From positions 62,001-126,000 of the forward strand of contig JASJOS010000017.1 of NCBI GenBank assembly GCA_030068525.1: DNA of 64,000 nt, given 5' to 3'. Below the pieces are notes generated by a model. It had not been told where the DNA came from, ran no database searches, and worked only from the letters and a program-made list of their open reading frames with translations. The stretch comes from Xanthocytophaga flava. Its GTDB lineage: Bacteria > Bacteroidota > Bacteroidia > Cytophagales > 172606-1. The position numbers and the translations under genes are program-made. Positions 8,775 to 19,338 of the stretch are shown piece after piece. Every line of letters starts with the position of its first letter. The first letter of the stretch is position 1.

Positions 8775-9464
8775 TTATAACGATGAATTTGTCTGAATAG
8801 TATCTGATACTCTGGATTGTTTTTTTACGAGTTTTGCGTAAAACAGACAAAAATTGGTAAGTGGACATTCCGGACATTTAGGTTTTCTAGCCACACATAT
8901 ATATCTACCATGTAAAATTAGCCAATGATGCGATTTATAAACCAGGTCTGTAGGAATATATTTGACCAGCTCTTTTTCGACAGCGAGTGGTGTTGATGCT
9001 TTCGCACTTACCAGACCCAAACGTTTTGACACACGAAATACATGCGTATCTACTGCTAAAACTGGTTGATTGTAAACAATAGATGCGATTACATGGGCTG
9101 TCTTGCGACCTACTCCTGGCAGACGTTGTAGCTCTTCAACTGTTTCTGGTATTTCCCCTCCAAAATCGGAGATAATCATTTTCGCCATTCCCAATAAATG
9201 TTTTGTCTTATTATTGGGATAGGATATGCTTTTGATGTATGGAAATAACTCATCAAAGTGACTATTGGCAAGTGTGAAAGCATTGGGAAAACGTTCAAAT
9301 AAAGCGGGAGTAGTCAGATTGACTCGTTTGTCTGTACATTGTGCGCTAAGAATTACTGCAACAAGTAATTGATATGGATTTTCAAAATTTAGCTCTGTTT
9401 GTGGATTTTCCGAATGCTCACTGAAATAAGCTATAAAATGCTGATACCGTTCCTTCTTTGTCAT
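8775..9464 (-). CDS. nth: Endonuclease III (DNA glycosylase/AP lyase)
   Basis: 229 residues, about the usual length plus a short tail. The helix-hairpin-helix LPGVGRKTA supplies catalytic Lys121, and VDTHV supplies catalytic Asp139. The C-terminal [4Fe-4S] site has cysteines 190, 197, 200 and 206 in the C-x6-C-x2-C-x5-C pattern. It removes oxidised pyrimidines and cleaves the abasic site in base-excision repair, in the cytoplasm. The opening ILSAQCTD is typical of bacterial Nth. The gene ends convergently against the small T9SS-domain gene, and the TPR kinase lies downstream of its start on the same strand. Confidence 0.95.
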   Translation of the reverse strand: MTKKERYQHFIAYFSEHSENPQTELNFENPYQLLVAVILSAQCTDKRVNLTTPALFERFPNAFTLANSHFDELFPYIKSISYPNNKTKHLLGMAKMIISDFGGEIPETVEELQRLPGVGRKTAHVIASIVYNQPVLAVDTHVFRVSKRLGLVSAKASTPLAVEKELVKYIPTDLVYKSHHWLILHGRYICVARKPKCPECPLTNFCLFYAKLVKKQSRVSDTIQTNSSL

Positions 9465-9546
9465 GCTTATATATTTTTACAAATATCCATAAGCTGCAAA
9501 AAACGTACAAAAAAATGTAAGAAATATTCCTGCTATTTGTATGAAT

Positions 9547-11775
9547 TTAGTTAGCAGATAGCCTTATAGTATTTTTGGGGATTGTAATCGAAAATTGTGT
9601 GCCTTTACCTGGTTCGCTTTCAACAAATATCTTTCCTCCATTTTTCTCCACAAACTCTTTACAAAGTACTAGCCCTAAACCGGTTCCTTTTTCATTCGCT
9701 GTACCTATTGTTGTAAAGCCAATTTGCAGATCGAATAGTTTTTTCAGATTATCTTGAGATATTCCAACCCCTGTATCTATTATCCGGACACCCAGAAATT
9801 TCTTGTCTTGGCCATCAAAGGACTCAATCATAATATTACCACCTTTAGGGGTGAACTTTACAGCATTGGATACAATATTTCGTATGACGAAGTCAAGCAT
9901 ATTGGCGTCTGCAAAGGCTATAGCTTCCGGATTAATCTTAGAGACAATACTTATAGACTTATTGGCCGTTTCTTCAGCAACCAAGCTTACTGTCTGTTGA
10001 ATAAGTTCTTGTAAAATAATTGATTGAGGATTAAACTGAATACTTCCCATTTGAGAACGTGACCATTGTAGCAGGTTATTCAGTAAATCTGTTAAATTTT
10101 TGAGTGACTTCTGGGTACTTTTTGTGATAAACTCAATTTCTTCTTGAGTAAAGCTATCATCTGCATCTGATAATGCGGTAAGAAAAGAACTAAAAGTGGC
10201 TAGTGGGGCTCGCAGATCATGGGCAATGATAGAAAAGAATTTATCTTTTGTTTCATTAGTTTTGCGAAGTTCTGCCTCTGATTCAATGAGTTTATCATTC
10301 AGCGTTTTTAGCGCTTCATTTACTTTCCTTAGTTGCCTGTTTTTATGGATGATAGTCTCGTTTTGAACTTTTAACTGTCTGTTAGCCCGAAGATGTGAGA
10401 TATAAAATGCAATAAGTGTAATGATCAGAAATGTTCCGGCAAGAATAATCGCAATCAGATAATTCTGGACAGTTTTCTGTCTTTCTATTTCCAGGTTTTT
10501 TAATTCATTCTCATGCTCAATATGTTGTTGATTCTCTTCTAATTCGAAGCGAGTCTGGAGTTCTGCGATTTTTCGAAGACTGGCATCATTTTGAATAGAA
10601 TCCTGCAACTGAGAATACAATTGGTAGTATTCCATAAAAGAATTGGCATTCTTCATTTGGAGATAACTATCTGCCAGTGCTTTATAAGTATCCCGTTTTA
10701 ATAAACGGGATTGGCTGTTTTTTACCTTACTTAGTGCTTGATAATGAAAGGAAAGTGCTGTCTTAAAATCTCGGTTCAGTGCATTGAACTTGCCTATTTG
10801 ATTCAGGATAGGGACCATTTCCAGATCATTTTTTAGATTGTAATGAACCCGTAAGGCTGCTGTGTAATAGCGGTATGCTTTTGCCTTGTCATGGAGACCC
10901 TGATATGTATTACCCATATGGATATAGGTAGTAGCGGTTTGTTTTGCACTGTTAAGCTGTTCACTGATAGTGAGTGCTTCTCTGAAATACAATAATGATT
11001 CCTGAAAGCGATCCTGACGCAAATATACTTTACCAATATTATCCAGTGCGAATGCAATCCCTCTTTGATTGCCAGTCTGACGACTAATACGTAGAGATTC
11101 CAGATAATTATGAAGGGCTTTACGCAGGTTGTTTTGATTATAATAAAAATCACCTAAAGAATTAAGTGACTTAGCAATTTCATTGGGATCATTTAATTCT
11201 TTTCGGATACGTAACGATTGCAATGCATATTCCAAAGCTTTTTCTGGAAATCCCTGATTCGCATATATATAGCTAATAGTGTTCTGCGTATTGGCAATTG
11301 CACGTAGGTTATATTGTTTTTTGTGGAGTGGTAGTGTTTTATGCAGATAGTGAAGGGCTTTCTGATAGTCCCCTTTAAAATAATAGACTACACCTATTTT
11401 TGTTAAGGAAGTAGCTATAATTTCTGTTTCGGCTATAGTATAGCCAATTTTCAATGCTTGCTGAAATTGTACATTAGCTTTATCATATTCCCCATTATTC
11501 AAATAATACTCTCCAATATTATTAAAAGCTTTGGCTTGACCTTGTGTATAGTTAGCTGTCTGAGCATGGGTTAAGGCAAGCTCTCCATATTTTAAGGCTT
11601 GCAAAGGAATACGAACAGAATAAACTTCTGCCAGATGGTTGAGGAAATTTACTTTCTCAACATCTGTCAATTGTTGTAAATGGGCTTCTAGTGTGTCTTC
11701 TCCCTGTGCTTTGGATTGAGCACTGACAAGACAAGCGATAAGGTATATGATTAAAAACTTTATTAGTTTTGTCAT
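9547..11775 (-). CDS. TPR-containing membrane sensor histidine kinase
   Basis: 742 residues. A signal peptide (about 1-23) is followed by a long periplasmic array of tetratricopeptide repeats (about 35-390, with repeated KALHYLHKTL, KALEYALQSLRI and ESLLYFREAL-type motifs). One transmembrane helix (about 438-460), a coiled coil, and a HisKA domain with His519 in SIIAHDLRAP follow. The HATPase has the N-box VIRNIVSNAVKFTP, DTGVGIS and GTGLGLVL. TPR kinases of this architecture are common in Bacteroidota; the signal and partner regulator are unknown and no response regulator is adjacent. It may be an orphan kinase. Confidence 0.9.
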   Translation of the reverse strand: MTKLIKFLIIYLIACLVSAQSKAQGEDTLEAHLQQLTDVEKVNFLNHLAEVYSVRIPLQALKYGELALTHAQTANYTQGQAKAFNNIGEYYLNNGEYDKANVQFQQALKIGYTIAETEIIATSLTKIGVVYYFKGDYQKALHYLHKTLPLHKKQYNLRAIANTQNTISYIYANQGFPEKALEYALQSLRIRKELNDPNEIAKSLNSLGDFYYNQNNLRKALHNYLESLRISRQTGNQRGIAFALDNIGKVYLRQDRFQESLLYFREALTISEQLNSAKQTATTYIHMGNTYQGLHDKAKAYRYYTAALRVHYNLKNDLEMVPILNQIGKFNALNRDFKTALSFHYQALSKVKNSQSRLLKRDTYKALADSYLQMKNANSFMEYYQLYSQLQDSIQNDASLRKIAELQTRFELEENQQHIEHENELKNLEIERQKTVQNYLIAIILAGTFLIITLIAFYISHLRANRQLKVQNETIIHKNRQLRKVNEALKTLNDKLIESEAELRKTNETKDKFFSIIAHDLRAPLATFSSFLTALSDADDSFTQEEIEFITKSTQKSLKNLTDLLNNLLQWSRSQMGSIQFNPQSIILQELIQQTVSLVAEETANKSISIVSKINPEAIAFADANMLDFVIRNIVSNAVKFTPKGGNIMIESFDGQDKKFLGVRIIDTGVGISQDNLKKLFDLQIGFTTIGTANEKGTGLGLVLCKEFVEKNGGKIFVESEPGKGTQFSITIPKNTIRLSAN

Positions 11776-11984
11776 TAAATCAAGAAATAACTTTCACATC
11801 TGCAAAGCAGATATGCAGTTCAATTCTAAACATTTTTTGTACAGCTGGCTTTTTTTGTTATTTATCTCCCTTATCTATAGAAAGTAACCGACTTTTTATG
11901 AAACAGTTATTGATAAGACAGTTCTTGTACTTTTTATATAATGTTGGATGCTAAACTAACAGAATTATAGTTGTAATAAAAGAA

Positions 11985-12022
11985 AAAAGGTTAAACCAGA
12001 AGATGCTCTGACCTAACCTTTT
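11985..12022 (-). terminator. Terminator of the small anti-sigma-like gene
   Basis: On the minus strand a stem (12014-12022 with 11985-11993) is followed by a run of T (complement of the A run at 11983-11988). It lies 18 bp after the stop at 12041. Confidence 0.6.
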
Positions 12023-12040
12023 CAATGCTTCTATATAAAA

Positions 12041-12277
12041 TTATACCTGACAAGCTGTATAATTACGGGAAAAATCCAGAATTTTATCTACAGTTTTATC
12101 AGAGGGCTCTGCAAGAGTTAGTTGGTTAAGCATCTCCTGAGCCTGTTGTAATTCGTTGTATAAGGTATTAAATTCTTTGTCTGTTGAGATGAGTGCTGCT
12201 ATGCATTGTTTTTCTGTTTCAGGTAAATCTTCATATATATACCTGATAATGTCGTTAGAAGTAAAAGTTTTGGTCAT
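12041..12277 (-). CDS. Small anti-sigma-like or sigma-associated protein
   Basis: 78 residues, soluble, mostly helical and acidic, with no zinc-binding His/Cys pattern and no membrane helix. The opening SNDIIRYIYEDLPETEKQCI resembles the N-terminal segment of Bacteroidota anti-sigma-like proteins, where a helix pair contacts the sigma factor. It lies directly downstream of the ECF sigma gene on the same strand, 182 bp away, with a terminator-like hairpin between. A role in holding or tuning the neighbouring sigma factor is therefore plausible but inferred from position and weak similarity only. Confidence 0.5.
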   Translation of the reverse strand: MTKTFTSNDIIRYIYEDLPETEKQCIAALISTDKEFNTLYNELQQAQEMLNQLTLAEPSDKTVDKILDFSRNYTACQV

Positions 12278-12390
12278 AATTATTTTTTTAAGTTTCTAAA
12301 GTGAGAGGATAGAAGAGTAAAAAGAAGTTATTTGTTAAAATAACGCGTGATACATTCTTAAAATTGTATATACAGGATATTAAAAAAAAG

Positions 12391-12431
12391 TAACAGGCTA
12401 CCCGACTTTATGAAAGCCAGATAGCCTGTTA
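12391..12431 (-). terminator. Terminator after the ECF sigma gene
   Basis: A 10-bp stem (TAACAGGCTA at 12391-12400, pairing with 12422-12431) is followed on the minus strand by a run of eight T. It lies between the sigma gene and the small downstream gene and may limit the latter's expression. Confidence 0.75.
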
Positions 12432-12459
12432 TAAGAATTGCTAAATAATATTTTTAAAA

Positions 12460-13062
12460 TCAGTTAGATACGTATCTGCTCTGATCTGTTGTTGTCATCT
12501 GTTTTCTCAGATTGATCAAGGCATAACGCATACGACCTAGAGCAGTATTAATACTCACTCCTGTAGCATCTGCTATCTCCTGAAAGCTCATATCATTGTA
12601 ATGACGCATAATCAGGACTTCTTTTTGTACGCTAGGCAGGTTATCAATCATATCCCGTAACCGATTATATGTTTCCTGGCGGATCTGAATTGATTCGGCA
12701 GAGTCCTCAGAAAATTCAAGTGTATCAAACACATTACTTCCATCCTCCATTACGATAGTTGGATAACGCTTCTCCCGACGGAAATAATCGATAGCAAGAT
12801 TGTGCGCTATACGTAAAAGCCAAGGTAAGAATTTACCCTCTTCATTGTAGCGACCTGATTTAATTGTAGTTACTGCTTTTATAAAGGTATCCTGTAATAG
12901 ATCTTCAGCCGTGTAAGAATCTTTAACAATTAGATAAATTGCAGTATAAACCTTTGATTTATAACGTTTGACAAGGAGCTCAAAGGCTTTCTCATTGCCA
13001 TTTTTGTAAAGAGTGACAAGAACGCTGTCGTTCAACAAACTTTGGTTCATATAGCGAAACAT
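12460..13062 (-). CDS. ECF-type RNA polymerase sigma factor
   Basis: 200 residues; a second ATG at 13050 is also possible. Region 2 (about 22-90) includes the -10 contact helix DLLQDTFIKA and LPWLLRIAHNLAIDYFRREKR. Region 4 (about 130-185) has the helix-turn-helix MSFQEIADATGVSINTALGRMRYA. This is the SigW/RpoE-like arrangement of small group IV sigma factors, which direct RNA polymerase to a limited regulon. A close match to the Bacteroidota promoter consensus lies upstream (13143-13173), so it is transcribed by the housekeeping sigma. A small protein downstream could be its regulator. Confidence 0.93.
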   Translation of the reverse strand: MFRYMNQSLLNDSVLVTLYKNGNEKAFELLVKRYKSKVYTAIYLIVKDSYTAEDLLQDTFIKAVTTIKSGRYNEEGKFLPWLLRIAHNLAIDYFRREKRYPTIVMEDGSNVFDTLEFSEDSAESIQIRQETYNRLRDMIDNLPSVQKEVLIMRHYNDMSFQEIADATGVSINTALGRMRYALINLRKQMTTTDQSRYVSN

Positions 13063-13142
13063 TTAGGACGTTTGCGTATAAGTCTACCATAGACAGCGGA
13101 ATGTGGGTTTAGTGAGAGATTATTTTTTAAATTGGAATTAAT

Positions 13143-13173
13143 CAAAAGTACATAGTGGATATGTATTTTGCAA
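13143..13173 (-). promoter_or_regulatory. Bacteroidota-type promoter of the ECF sigma gene
   Basis: On the minus strand TTG (13173-13171) is separated by exactly 20 bases from TACTTTTG (13150-13143), matching -33 TTG and -7 TAnnTTTG. The expected start point leaves a leader of about 75 bases. Confidence 0.65.
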
Positions 13174-13317
13174 GATGTTTATCGAACTGAGTAATATTTT
13201 TTTTCTTTTTGTATAAAAAAAAAGAAAATGAATGGACTGTCAGTGAAAATGTTGAAAATCTGAATATATGTTAAACTTTTTTGTATAAAATAAGCTTTCA
13301 TTATAATACCCTGATCG

Positions 13318-13325
13318 TATTTTTG
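13318..13325 (+). promoter_or_regulatory. -7 element for uvrA
   Basis: TATTTTTG matches TAnnTTTG 80 bp upstream of the uvrA ATG; only a weak -33 match (CTTTC) is seen. Confidence 0.4.
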
Positions 13326-13405
13326 AAAAGTAAAATATAACCTAAAGCTATATTTATGGAACTGTTAATTTCTGATAGGTCCTTTATGAATGTAAGTGTC
13401 TGACT

Positions 13406-16255
13406 ATGAGTAGTAAATCTATGGTTTCTAAAGCAACAACCTTGCCAGGTATAAGCGACCTTGACCCAAGAGAATACATAATTATCAAAGGTGCACGTGT
13501 CAACAATCTTAAAAATCTTAGTGTTGCCATTCCCCGGAATAAATTGGTTGTTATTACCGGTTTATCTGGTTCAGGCAAATCTTCCCTGGCATTTGATACA
13601 TTGTTTGCTGAAGGTCAGCGGATGTATGTAGAAAGTTTGGGTAGTTATGCCCGTCAGTTTTTGGGTAGAATGGAAAAGCCTGAGGTTGAGTATATAAAAG
13701 GGGTATCCCCAGCAATTGCTATTGAGCAGAAAGTTAACACCCGCAATCCACGTTCTACAGTAGGTACTACCACGGAAATTTATGATTATTTAAAATTATT
13801 GTTTTCACGAATTGGGAAAACTTATTCTCCTGTTTCAGGTCAGGAGGTACGCCGGGATACTGTTACAGATGTAATAGATTATCTGTACAGTTTTGAAGAT
13901 GGGCAACGATTTCTTGTATTAGCTCCGCTGAAGCCTCATACTGAACGTAAATTACTGGATGAGCTGAATATATTATTGCAAAAAGGATTTACACGTATTC
14001 AATGGAATGATGAACTTCTTTTTATTGAGGAGATTATTGGTGATGCGAAGAGGTTAACTGAAATTGATAAGAAAGTAAAACAAAAACATTCACAAGTATT
14101 TATATTGATAGATCGGAACAGTGTCAGACATAATGATGAAGATAATGAGTTCCGAATATCAGATTCTATACAAACTGCTTTCTTTGAAGGTGATGGTGAG
14201 TGTATGGTGCAGGTTGTTGATAAGGAAAGTAAACTATTCTCTGATCGTTTTGAATTGGATGGTATTACTTTTGAAGAGCCTAGTGTAAATTTCTTTAGCT
14301 TTAATAATCCCTATGGCGCCTGCCGCACCTGTGAAGGCTTTGGGACTGTGCTTGGTCTCGATCCAGATCTGATTATTCCAGATAAAACACTTTCTGTGTA
14401 TGAAGGGGCAATTGCTCCATGGCGTACCGAGAAAATGAGTGAATGGCAGACACCTCTTATTAAAAATGGTATCCGTTTTGATTTTCCTATTCATCGCCCG
14501 TATGAAGATCTCTCAGAAGAGCAAAAAACATTATTATGGAAAGGAAACGAATATTTTAAAGGGATTGATGAGTTCTTTCGCTATGTGGAAGGGGAGACCT
14601 ATAAAATTCAATACAGAGTTTTGCTATCCAGATACCGTGGACGGACTGTGTGTCCTGACTGTCGTGGAAGCCGTATCCGGAAAGATGCAGGCTATGTAAA
14701 GATTGGCGGAAAGTCTATTATTGATCTGGTATTAATGCCAGTGACCCAAGTTACAAGATTTTTTGATGAAACCGAGTTGAGTGAATATGAACAAAAAGTG
14801 TCTGGGCGTATTATTATGGAGATCCGTAATCGTCTGAGCTATCTGGATAAAGTGGGTTTAGGATATCTCACTATGAATAGAATTTCTTCTACTCTCTCAG
14901 GTGGAGAATATCAGCGGATCAAACTGGCAACATCTTTAGGTAGCGCTTTGGTTGGCTCTATGTACATTCTGGATGAGCCAAGTATTGGCTTGCATCCACG
15001 AGATACACAAAAGTTGATAAGTGTACTGAAAATGCTTCGTGATCTGGGAAATACTGTGATTGTAGTAGAGCATGAAGAAGAAGTGTTACGAGCTGCGGAT
15101 CAGATTATTGATATAGGGCCGGATGCAGGTGCACACGGTGGTGAGTTAATCTTTCAGGGAAGTTTGGAAGATGTAGACTCCGCAGATACATACACAACAC
15201 GTTATTTGAATGGAACAGATGAAGTGCCTGTGCCTAAACGTCGCCGTCAGTGGACAGATGCCATTGAAATTAAGGGAGCAAGGGAGAATAATCTCAAAAA
15301 TGTCAACGTAAAAATTCCTCTGGGAATATTAACAGCTATTACAGGTGTAAGTGGTTCTGGAAAATCTACATTGGTAAAAAAGATAGTATATCCTGCTTTG
15401 GCCAAACATCTTGGATTACATAATGAAGAATCTGCCAGGTATGAGGCAATCAGTGGTAGTCTCTCTTTATTAACTGCAGTCGAGTTTGTAGACCAGAATC
15501 CTATAGGGAAATCATCTCGATCTAATCCTGTTACTTATATTAAAGCGTATGACCATATCCGTCAGCTAATGGCGGATCAATCTTTGGCCAAAACCCGTGG
15601 GTATACAGCCGGACACTTTTCCTTTAATATAGATGGTGGGCGATGCGAGGCCTGCCAGGGAGAAGGGCATGTAACCATTGAAATGCAATTTATGGCAGAT
15701 ATTCACTTGACCTGCGAGAGTTGTCATGGTAAAAGATTTAAACAGGAGGTGTTGGAGGTAACATATAAAGATAAGAACATTGCTGATATCCTGGACATGA
15801 CAGTTGATGAAGCTGTCGATTTTTTTCAGGGGATTGCAAAGGTGGCAGATCGCTTAAAGCCCTTACAAGATGTTGGTCTGGGATATGTACGTTTAGGGCA
15901 ATCGTCAGATACACTTTCTGGAGGAGAGGCTCAACGTGTAAAACTGGCTTCTTTCCTCGGAAAAGGAAATGCACATCAGGGAAAAACCTTGTTTATTTTT
16001 GATGAACCTACTACTGGTTTACACTTCCATGATATTAAGAAATTGCTGAGTGCCATCAATGCTTTGGTAGAACAGGGGGATAGTGTTGTACTTATAGAGC
16101 ATAATACCGAAATTATTAAGTCTGCTGATTGGATAATAGATCTTGGGCCGGAAGGAGGAGATAAAGGTGGATATCTGGTTTTTGAAGGTGTTCCTGAAGA
16201 TCTGATTAAAGAAGAGGAGAGTTATACCGGGCAGTTCCTGAAAGGAAAATTATAG
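13406..16255 (+). CDS. uvrA: Excinuclease ABC subunit A
   Basis: 949 residues, the normal UvrA length. Two ABC ATPase halves carry Walker A motifs [14 protein letters not shown] (about 52-65) and [11 protein letters not shown] (about 650). Both signature motifs ([13 protein letters not shown] and [13 protein letters not shown]) and both Walker B strands ([10 protein letters not shown] and [10 protein letters not shown]) are present. Zinc-finger cysteine pairs are seen at CRTCEGFG with CPDCRGSR, and at CEACQGEGH with CESCHGKRF. UvrA dimers find bulky DNA lesions and load UvrB. The gene is monocistronic, ending in a clear terminator. Confidence 0.97.
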   Translation: MSSKSMVSKATTLPGISDLDPREYIIIKGARVNNLKNLSVAIPRNKLVVITGLSGSGKSSLAFDTLFAEGQRMYVESLGSYARQFLGRMEKPEVEYIKGVSPAIAIEQKVNTRNPRSTVGTTTEIYDYLKLLFSRIGKTYSPVSGQEVRRDTVTDVIDYLYSFEDGQRFLVLAPLKPHTERKLLDELNILLQKGFTRIQWNDELLFIEEIIGDAKRLTEIDKKVKQKHSQVFILIDRNSVRHNDEDNEFRISDSIQTAFFEGDGECMVQVVDKESKLFSDRFELDGITFEEPSVNFFSFNNPYGACRTCEGFGTVLGLDPDLIIPDKTLSVYEGAIAPWRTEKMSEWQTPLIKNGIRFDFPIHRPYEDLSEEQKTLLWKGNEYFKGIDEFFRYVEGETYKIQYRVLLSRYRGRTVCPDCRGSRIRKDAGYVKIGGKSIIDLVLMPVTQVTRFFDETELSEYEQKVSGRIIMEIRNRLSYLDKVGLGYLTMNRISSTLSGGEYQRIKLATSLGSALVGSMYILDEPSIGLHPRDTQKLISVLKMLRDLGNTVIVVEHEEEVLRAADQIIDIGPDAGAHGGELIFQGSLEDVDSADTYTTRYLNGTDEVPVPKRRRQWTDAIEIKGARENNLKNVNVKIPLGILTAITGVSGSGKSTLVKKIVYPALAKHLGLHNEESARYEAISGSLSLLTAVEFVDQNPIGKSSRSNPVTYIKAYDHIRQLMADQSLAKTRGYTAGHFSFNIDGGRCEACQGEGHVTIEMQFMADIHLTCESCHGKRFKQEVLEVTYKDKNIADILDMTVDEAVDFFQGIAKVADRLKPLQDVGLGYVRLGQSSDTLSGGEAQRVKLASFLGKGNAHQGKTLFIFDEPTTGLHFHDIKKLLSAINALVEQGDSVVLIEHNTEIIKSADWIIDLGPEGGDKGGYLVFEGVPEDLIKEEESYTGQFLKGKL

Positions 16256-16280
16256 CCTTTTTCTGATAGAGTTATATAAG

Positions 16281-16312
16281 AGACTTTGATGTAAGAGCAT
16301 CAAAGTCTTTTT
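16281..16312 (+). terminator. uvrA terminator
   Basis: A perfect 11-bp stem (16281-16291 with 16298-16308) with loop TAAGAG runs into TTTTT. Confidence 0.9.
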
Positions 16313-16453
16313 ATTTATATACTGGTAAGAAAAATAGGAACATACAAGAGAGTAAGAAGCATGTAATATCTTTGCTCAATAAGTAAAAAACGTAAATAAA
16401 ACTAAACTGTTTCTAATGCGTATAAGGGAGATAATTGTGCCTGTGACAATAAT

Positions 16454-16486
16454 TTTTGCAGTAAAGCGTTGTTTTTAATAAATTTG
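16454..16486 (+). promoter_or_regulatory. Bacteroidota-type promoter of the PAS kinase gene
   Basis: TTTTG (16454-16458), a 20-base spacer and TAAATTTG (16479-16486) match -33/-7 with standard spacing. The leader to the ATG at 16560 would be about 65 bases. Confidence 0.6.
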
Positions 16487-16559
16487 TTTGTAAAATTACA
16501 ACGTAAGTTAAGAAAGTCTTTTGCATATTTTCAAAGCGATTTCTGCTTGCTCTTTTTTA

Positions 16560-18620
16560 ATGCTAGAAACCATTTATAAACTATTCTTTTCGTCGTCTGA
16601 AACGACGAGGAATACTTCGTTAACCGTTCGAAACTTTATACTTGTAAGCCAATTATTCTATCACTTACTGGGTCTAGTGATATTTGGCACTTTATTGCGT
16701 GAAGTAAACTTTCCTAAAAATATATACATAATTGTTTTGTTGTTGGCTTATCTGGGAGCTTATGCACTTGTATTCCGTATTAACAAACAAAACAAAACAG
16801 AGACTGCAAAATATATATTCTACATTATTACCAATATTTTTTTATTTGTTTTCTCCTCTGCACTAGGTAACAAAGCTGGTATCTATTTATTGTACTTTCC
16901 TCTTATTACCAGTACTCTGGTAATCTACGGGTTTCATGATAAGGAAAAAATTATATTAATGACCGCCTTGTCATTTGCTTTTTTAGGACTTCTGGACTTT
17001 ACCGAACACCGATTATGGCTATTTCCTATTTCTGCTGAAACCCAACATTCATTCTATGCAGCAAATTTTATTCTTTCTGTAGGGGTTATAGGATTCTGTA
17101 TCATTTACCTGATTAGTGTATTGTATCATACAGAAACACGTTTGAGGGAATCAGAAAGTAATCTAAGTAGTATACTGGCTTCCTTAAATGAGGTAGTATG
17201 GGCTGCCACTCTGCCAGATGGCGATATCCTTTATATCAATGCTGCCGCAGAGCATGTATTTGCTTTTTCACAGCCGAGCTTCTATGAAAATAGAAATTAC
17301 TGGTCTCATATAGTATTACCTGATGATAGGTCTGATTATGAGGCTTTTGAGGCAGAAGTTCATAAGAAAGGATCAGATGAAATCGAATATAGAGTAGTCC
17401 GTAAGAATGGAGAACTCAGATGGTTGCGTGACCGCTGCAAAATAGTATGGGATGAAGATGGAAAGCCTTTACGGATGGAAGGAATTACCACAGATATCAC
17501 AGAACATAAGTTAGCAGAAGAGAAAGTAAAACAACAGAATGAACAGTTACGGGGAATTCTGGAAAGTACTCAGAGCAGTATTTTTGCATTGGATACAGAT
17601 TATAATTATCTAATCTATAACTCTACACATAAGGAGTTGATGCAAAAAGCATACGGCGCAAAAGTAACCAAAGGTGTCAATGTAATTGAAGATCATTTAC
17701 TAGGTCTGGATACAGATAAAATAATAAATCACCTACAGCAGGCTTTTCAGGGAAAACAGTTCATGGTAGTGGAAGAATTAGGAGAACCTAACCTACATCG
17801 TACATGGTATGAAACTGTTTATAATCCTATTCAGAATGAGTTTGGCAAAGTAACAGGTGTTGCCGTGTTTTCCCGGGATATTACAGAACGGAAACGGGCT
17901 GAAAATGAGTTAATACGTACAAACTTTGAACTGGACACCTTTGTATATAGAGCTTCTCATGATATGAGAGCTCCTTTGAGATCTGTTTTAGGTCTGGTAA
18001 ACCTTATTAAAATTGAAACAGACGAAAAGCAAAAAACGGAATATCTGAAGCTGATAGAAAAAAGTGTAGATCGTCTGGATGCATTCTTCTCAGATATATT
18101 AAGCTTTTCACGTAATAGCAGATTAGACATTGTAAAGGAACAGGTTGATTTTAATAAACTTACTAAGGAGTGCTGGAATAGTTTGCAATACCTGGAGAAT
18201 GCTTCCGAGATCCGACTCATCAAAGATATACGTGTTCCAGAGCCCTTTTATTCAGACTCGTCCCGAATCGAAATTATCCTTCTGAATCTTTTCTCCAATG
18301 CAATTAAGTATCAGAAAGCGTGTGCAGGTGCCAGAGTTCGGATATCTATTAAGGCAGATAACAGGATTGCAAAAATCGTAGTAGAAGATAATGGGAAGGG
18401 GATAGAGGAACAATATATAGACAAAATATTTGATATGTTTTTCCGGGCTTCTCTCGGAACGCACGGGTCCGGCTTGGGTTTATATATAACTAAACAAGTT
18501 GTAGAGAAACTTGGCGGCAGCATTAATGTTCAGTCAGAACATGGTGTAGGAACTCAGTTTGTCATTACTATTCCCAGTTATGTTCCTACTCCTGTTGAAA
18601 TAATGGCTCCCCAGAATTAA
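16560..18620 (+). CDS. Multi-pass membrane PAS-domain sensor histidine kinase
   Basis: 686 residues from the ATG at 16560; an in-frame TTG at 16521 is less likely. About six N-terminal transmembrane helices (to about 205) are followed by two PAS domains. The first (about 210-325) ends in the PAC motif EGITTDITEHKLAEE and the second (about 335-450) in FSRDITERKRAE. The HisKA domain has His467 in YRASHDMRAPLRS, and the HATPase has LLNLFSNAIKYQ, DNGKGIEE, FFRASLG and GSGLGLYI. No receiver or regulator is adjacent, so the partner is unknown. The PAS domains may sense a small cytoplasmic ligand or redox state (inference). Confidence 0.92.
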   Translation: MLETIYKLFFSSSETTRNTSLTVRNFILVSQLFYHLLGLVIFGTLLREVNFPKNIYIIVLLLAYLGAYALVFRINKQNKTETAKYIFYIITNIFLFVFSSALGNKAGIYLLYFPLITSTLVIYGFHDKEKIILMTALSFAFLGLLDFTEHRLWLFPISAETQHSFYAANFILSVGVIGFCIIYLISVLYHTETRLRESESNLSSILASLNEVVWAATLPDGDILYINAAAEHVFAFSQPSFYENRNYWSHIVLPDDRSDYEAFEAEVHKKGSDEIEYRVVRKNGELRWLRDRCKIVWDEDGKPLRMEGITTDITEHKLAEEKVKQQNEQLRGILESTQSSIFALDTDYNYLIYNSTHKELMQKAYGAKVTKGVNVIEDHLLGLDTDKIINHLQQAFQGKQFMVVEELGEPNLHRTWYETVYNPIQNEFGKVTGVAVFSRDITERKRAENELIRTNFELDTFVYRASHDMRAPLRSVLGLVNLIKIETDEKQKTEYLKLIEKSVDRLDAFFSDILSFSRNSRLDIVKEQVDFNKLTKECWNSLQYLENASEIRLIKDIRVPEPFYSDSSRIEIILLNLFSNAIKYQKACAGARVRISIKADNRIAKIVVEDNGKGIEEQYIDKIFDMFFRASLGTHGSGLGLYITKQVVEKLGGSINVQSEHGVGTQFVITIPSYVPTPVEIMAPQN

Positions 18621-18780
18621 AAAATATAAATCAGATAGTCCCTGTTCTGATAAACCTAGTATCTTTGGCAGTAAAGTATCTTACTCAACTAGAATATGAG
18701 TAAGGGCTTCATTGATAAATGACAATACTTAGTCTATATCTTCGTTGTATTTCTGATGCTTCGGGGAGATAAATAGTAAT

Positions 18781-19338
18781 ATGGGATTATTAGATCAACA
18801 ATTTGAATCGGGTGGCGTGATTGTCACCAAAGTAGACGATTTATTAAACTGGGCTCGTTTATCCTCATTATGGCCTATGGGATTTGGTTTGGCCTGTTGT
18901 GCTATTGAGATGATGGGGTCATTTGCTTCAGGATACGATCTTGATCGTTTGGGATTATTCCCTCGTCCTTCTCCTCGCCAATCTGATGTAATGATTATTT
19001 CCGGAACAGTTACATTTAAAATGGCGGATCGCATTCGTCGGTTATATGAGCAGATGCCTGAACCGCGTTATGTTATCTCGATGGGGAGTTGCTCTAACTG
19101 TGGAGGACCCTACTGGCAGCATGGCTACCATGTAGTGAAAGGAGTGGATCGGATTATCCCTGTAGATGTATATGTGCCTGGTTGCCCACCACGCCCAGAA
19201 GCACTGATTGGTGGTATTCTGAAACTACAGGAAAAGATTCGGAAAGAATCATTGGTCGCACCTCAGAAGTTATTGCAGATGCTGGAAAAGGATAAAGAGA
19301 AAGAATATCAGTCACTAATCACTCCACAGAACAGTTAG
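18781..19338 (+). CDS. nuoB: NADH-quinone oxidoreductase subunit B
   Basis: 185 residues. The cluster N2 ligands of complex I are all present: the adjacent Cys39-Cys40 in GLACCAIEM, Cys104 in GSCSNCGG and Cys135 in [10 protein letters not shown]. NuoB passes electrons from the last iron-sulfur cluster to quinone at the membrane interface. The stop codon abuts the nuoC start with no gap, so the two are translationally coupled. nuoA, which normally precedes it, is absent here: the upstream neighbour is an unrelated histidine kinase gene. Confidence 0.97.
   Translation: MGLLDQQFESGGVIVTKVDDLLNWARLSSLWPMGFGLACCAIEMMGSFASGYDLDRLGLFPRPSPRQSDVMIISGTVTFKMADRIRRLYEQMPEPRYVISMGSCSNCGGPYWQHGYHVVKGVDRIIPVDVYVPGCPPRPEALIGGILKLQEKIRKESLVAPQKLLQMLEKDKEKEYQSLITPQNS

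Larger units (their letters stand above)
13063..13405. other. 343-bp divergent regulatory region, sigma factor/uvrA
   Basis: The region carries back-to-back promoter elements (minus strand 13143-13173 and plus strand 13318-13325) and an A/T-only hairpin (13201-13210 with 13219-13228) between them. No coding frame is seen. Confidence 0.55.
16256..16559. other. Intergenic region, uvrA to PAS kinase
   Basis: The region holds the uvrA terminator, an isolated TATCTTTG box (16367-16374) and a better promoter at 16454-16486. No coding frame is seen. Confidence 0.5.
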
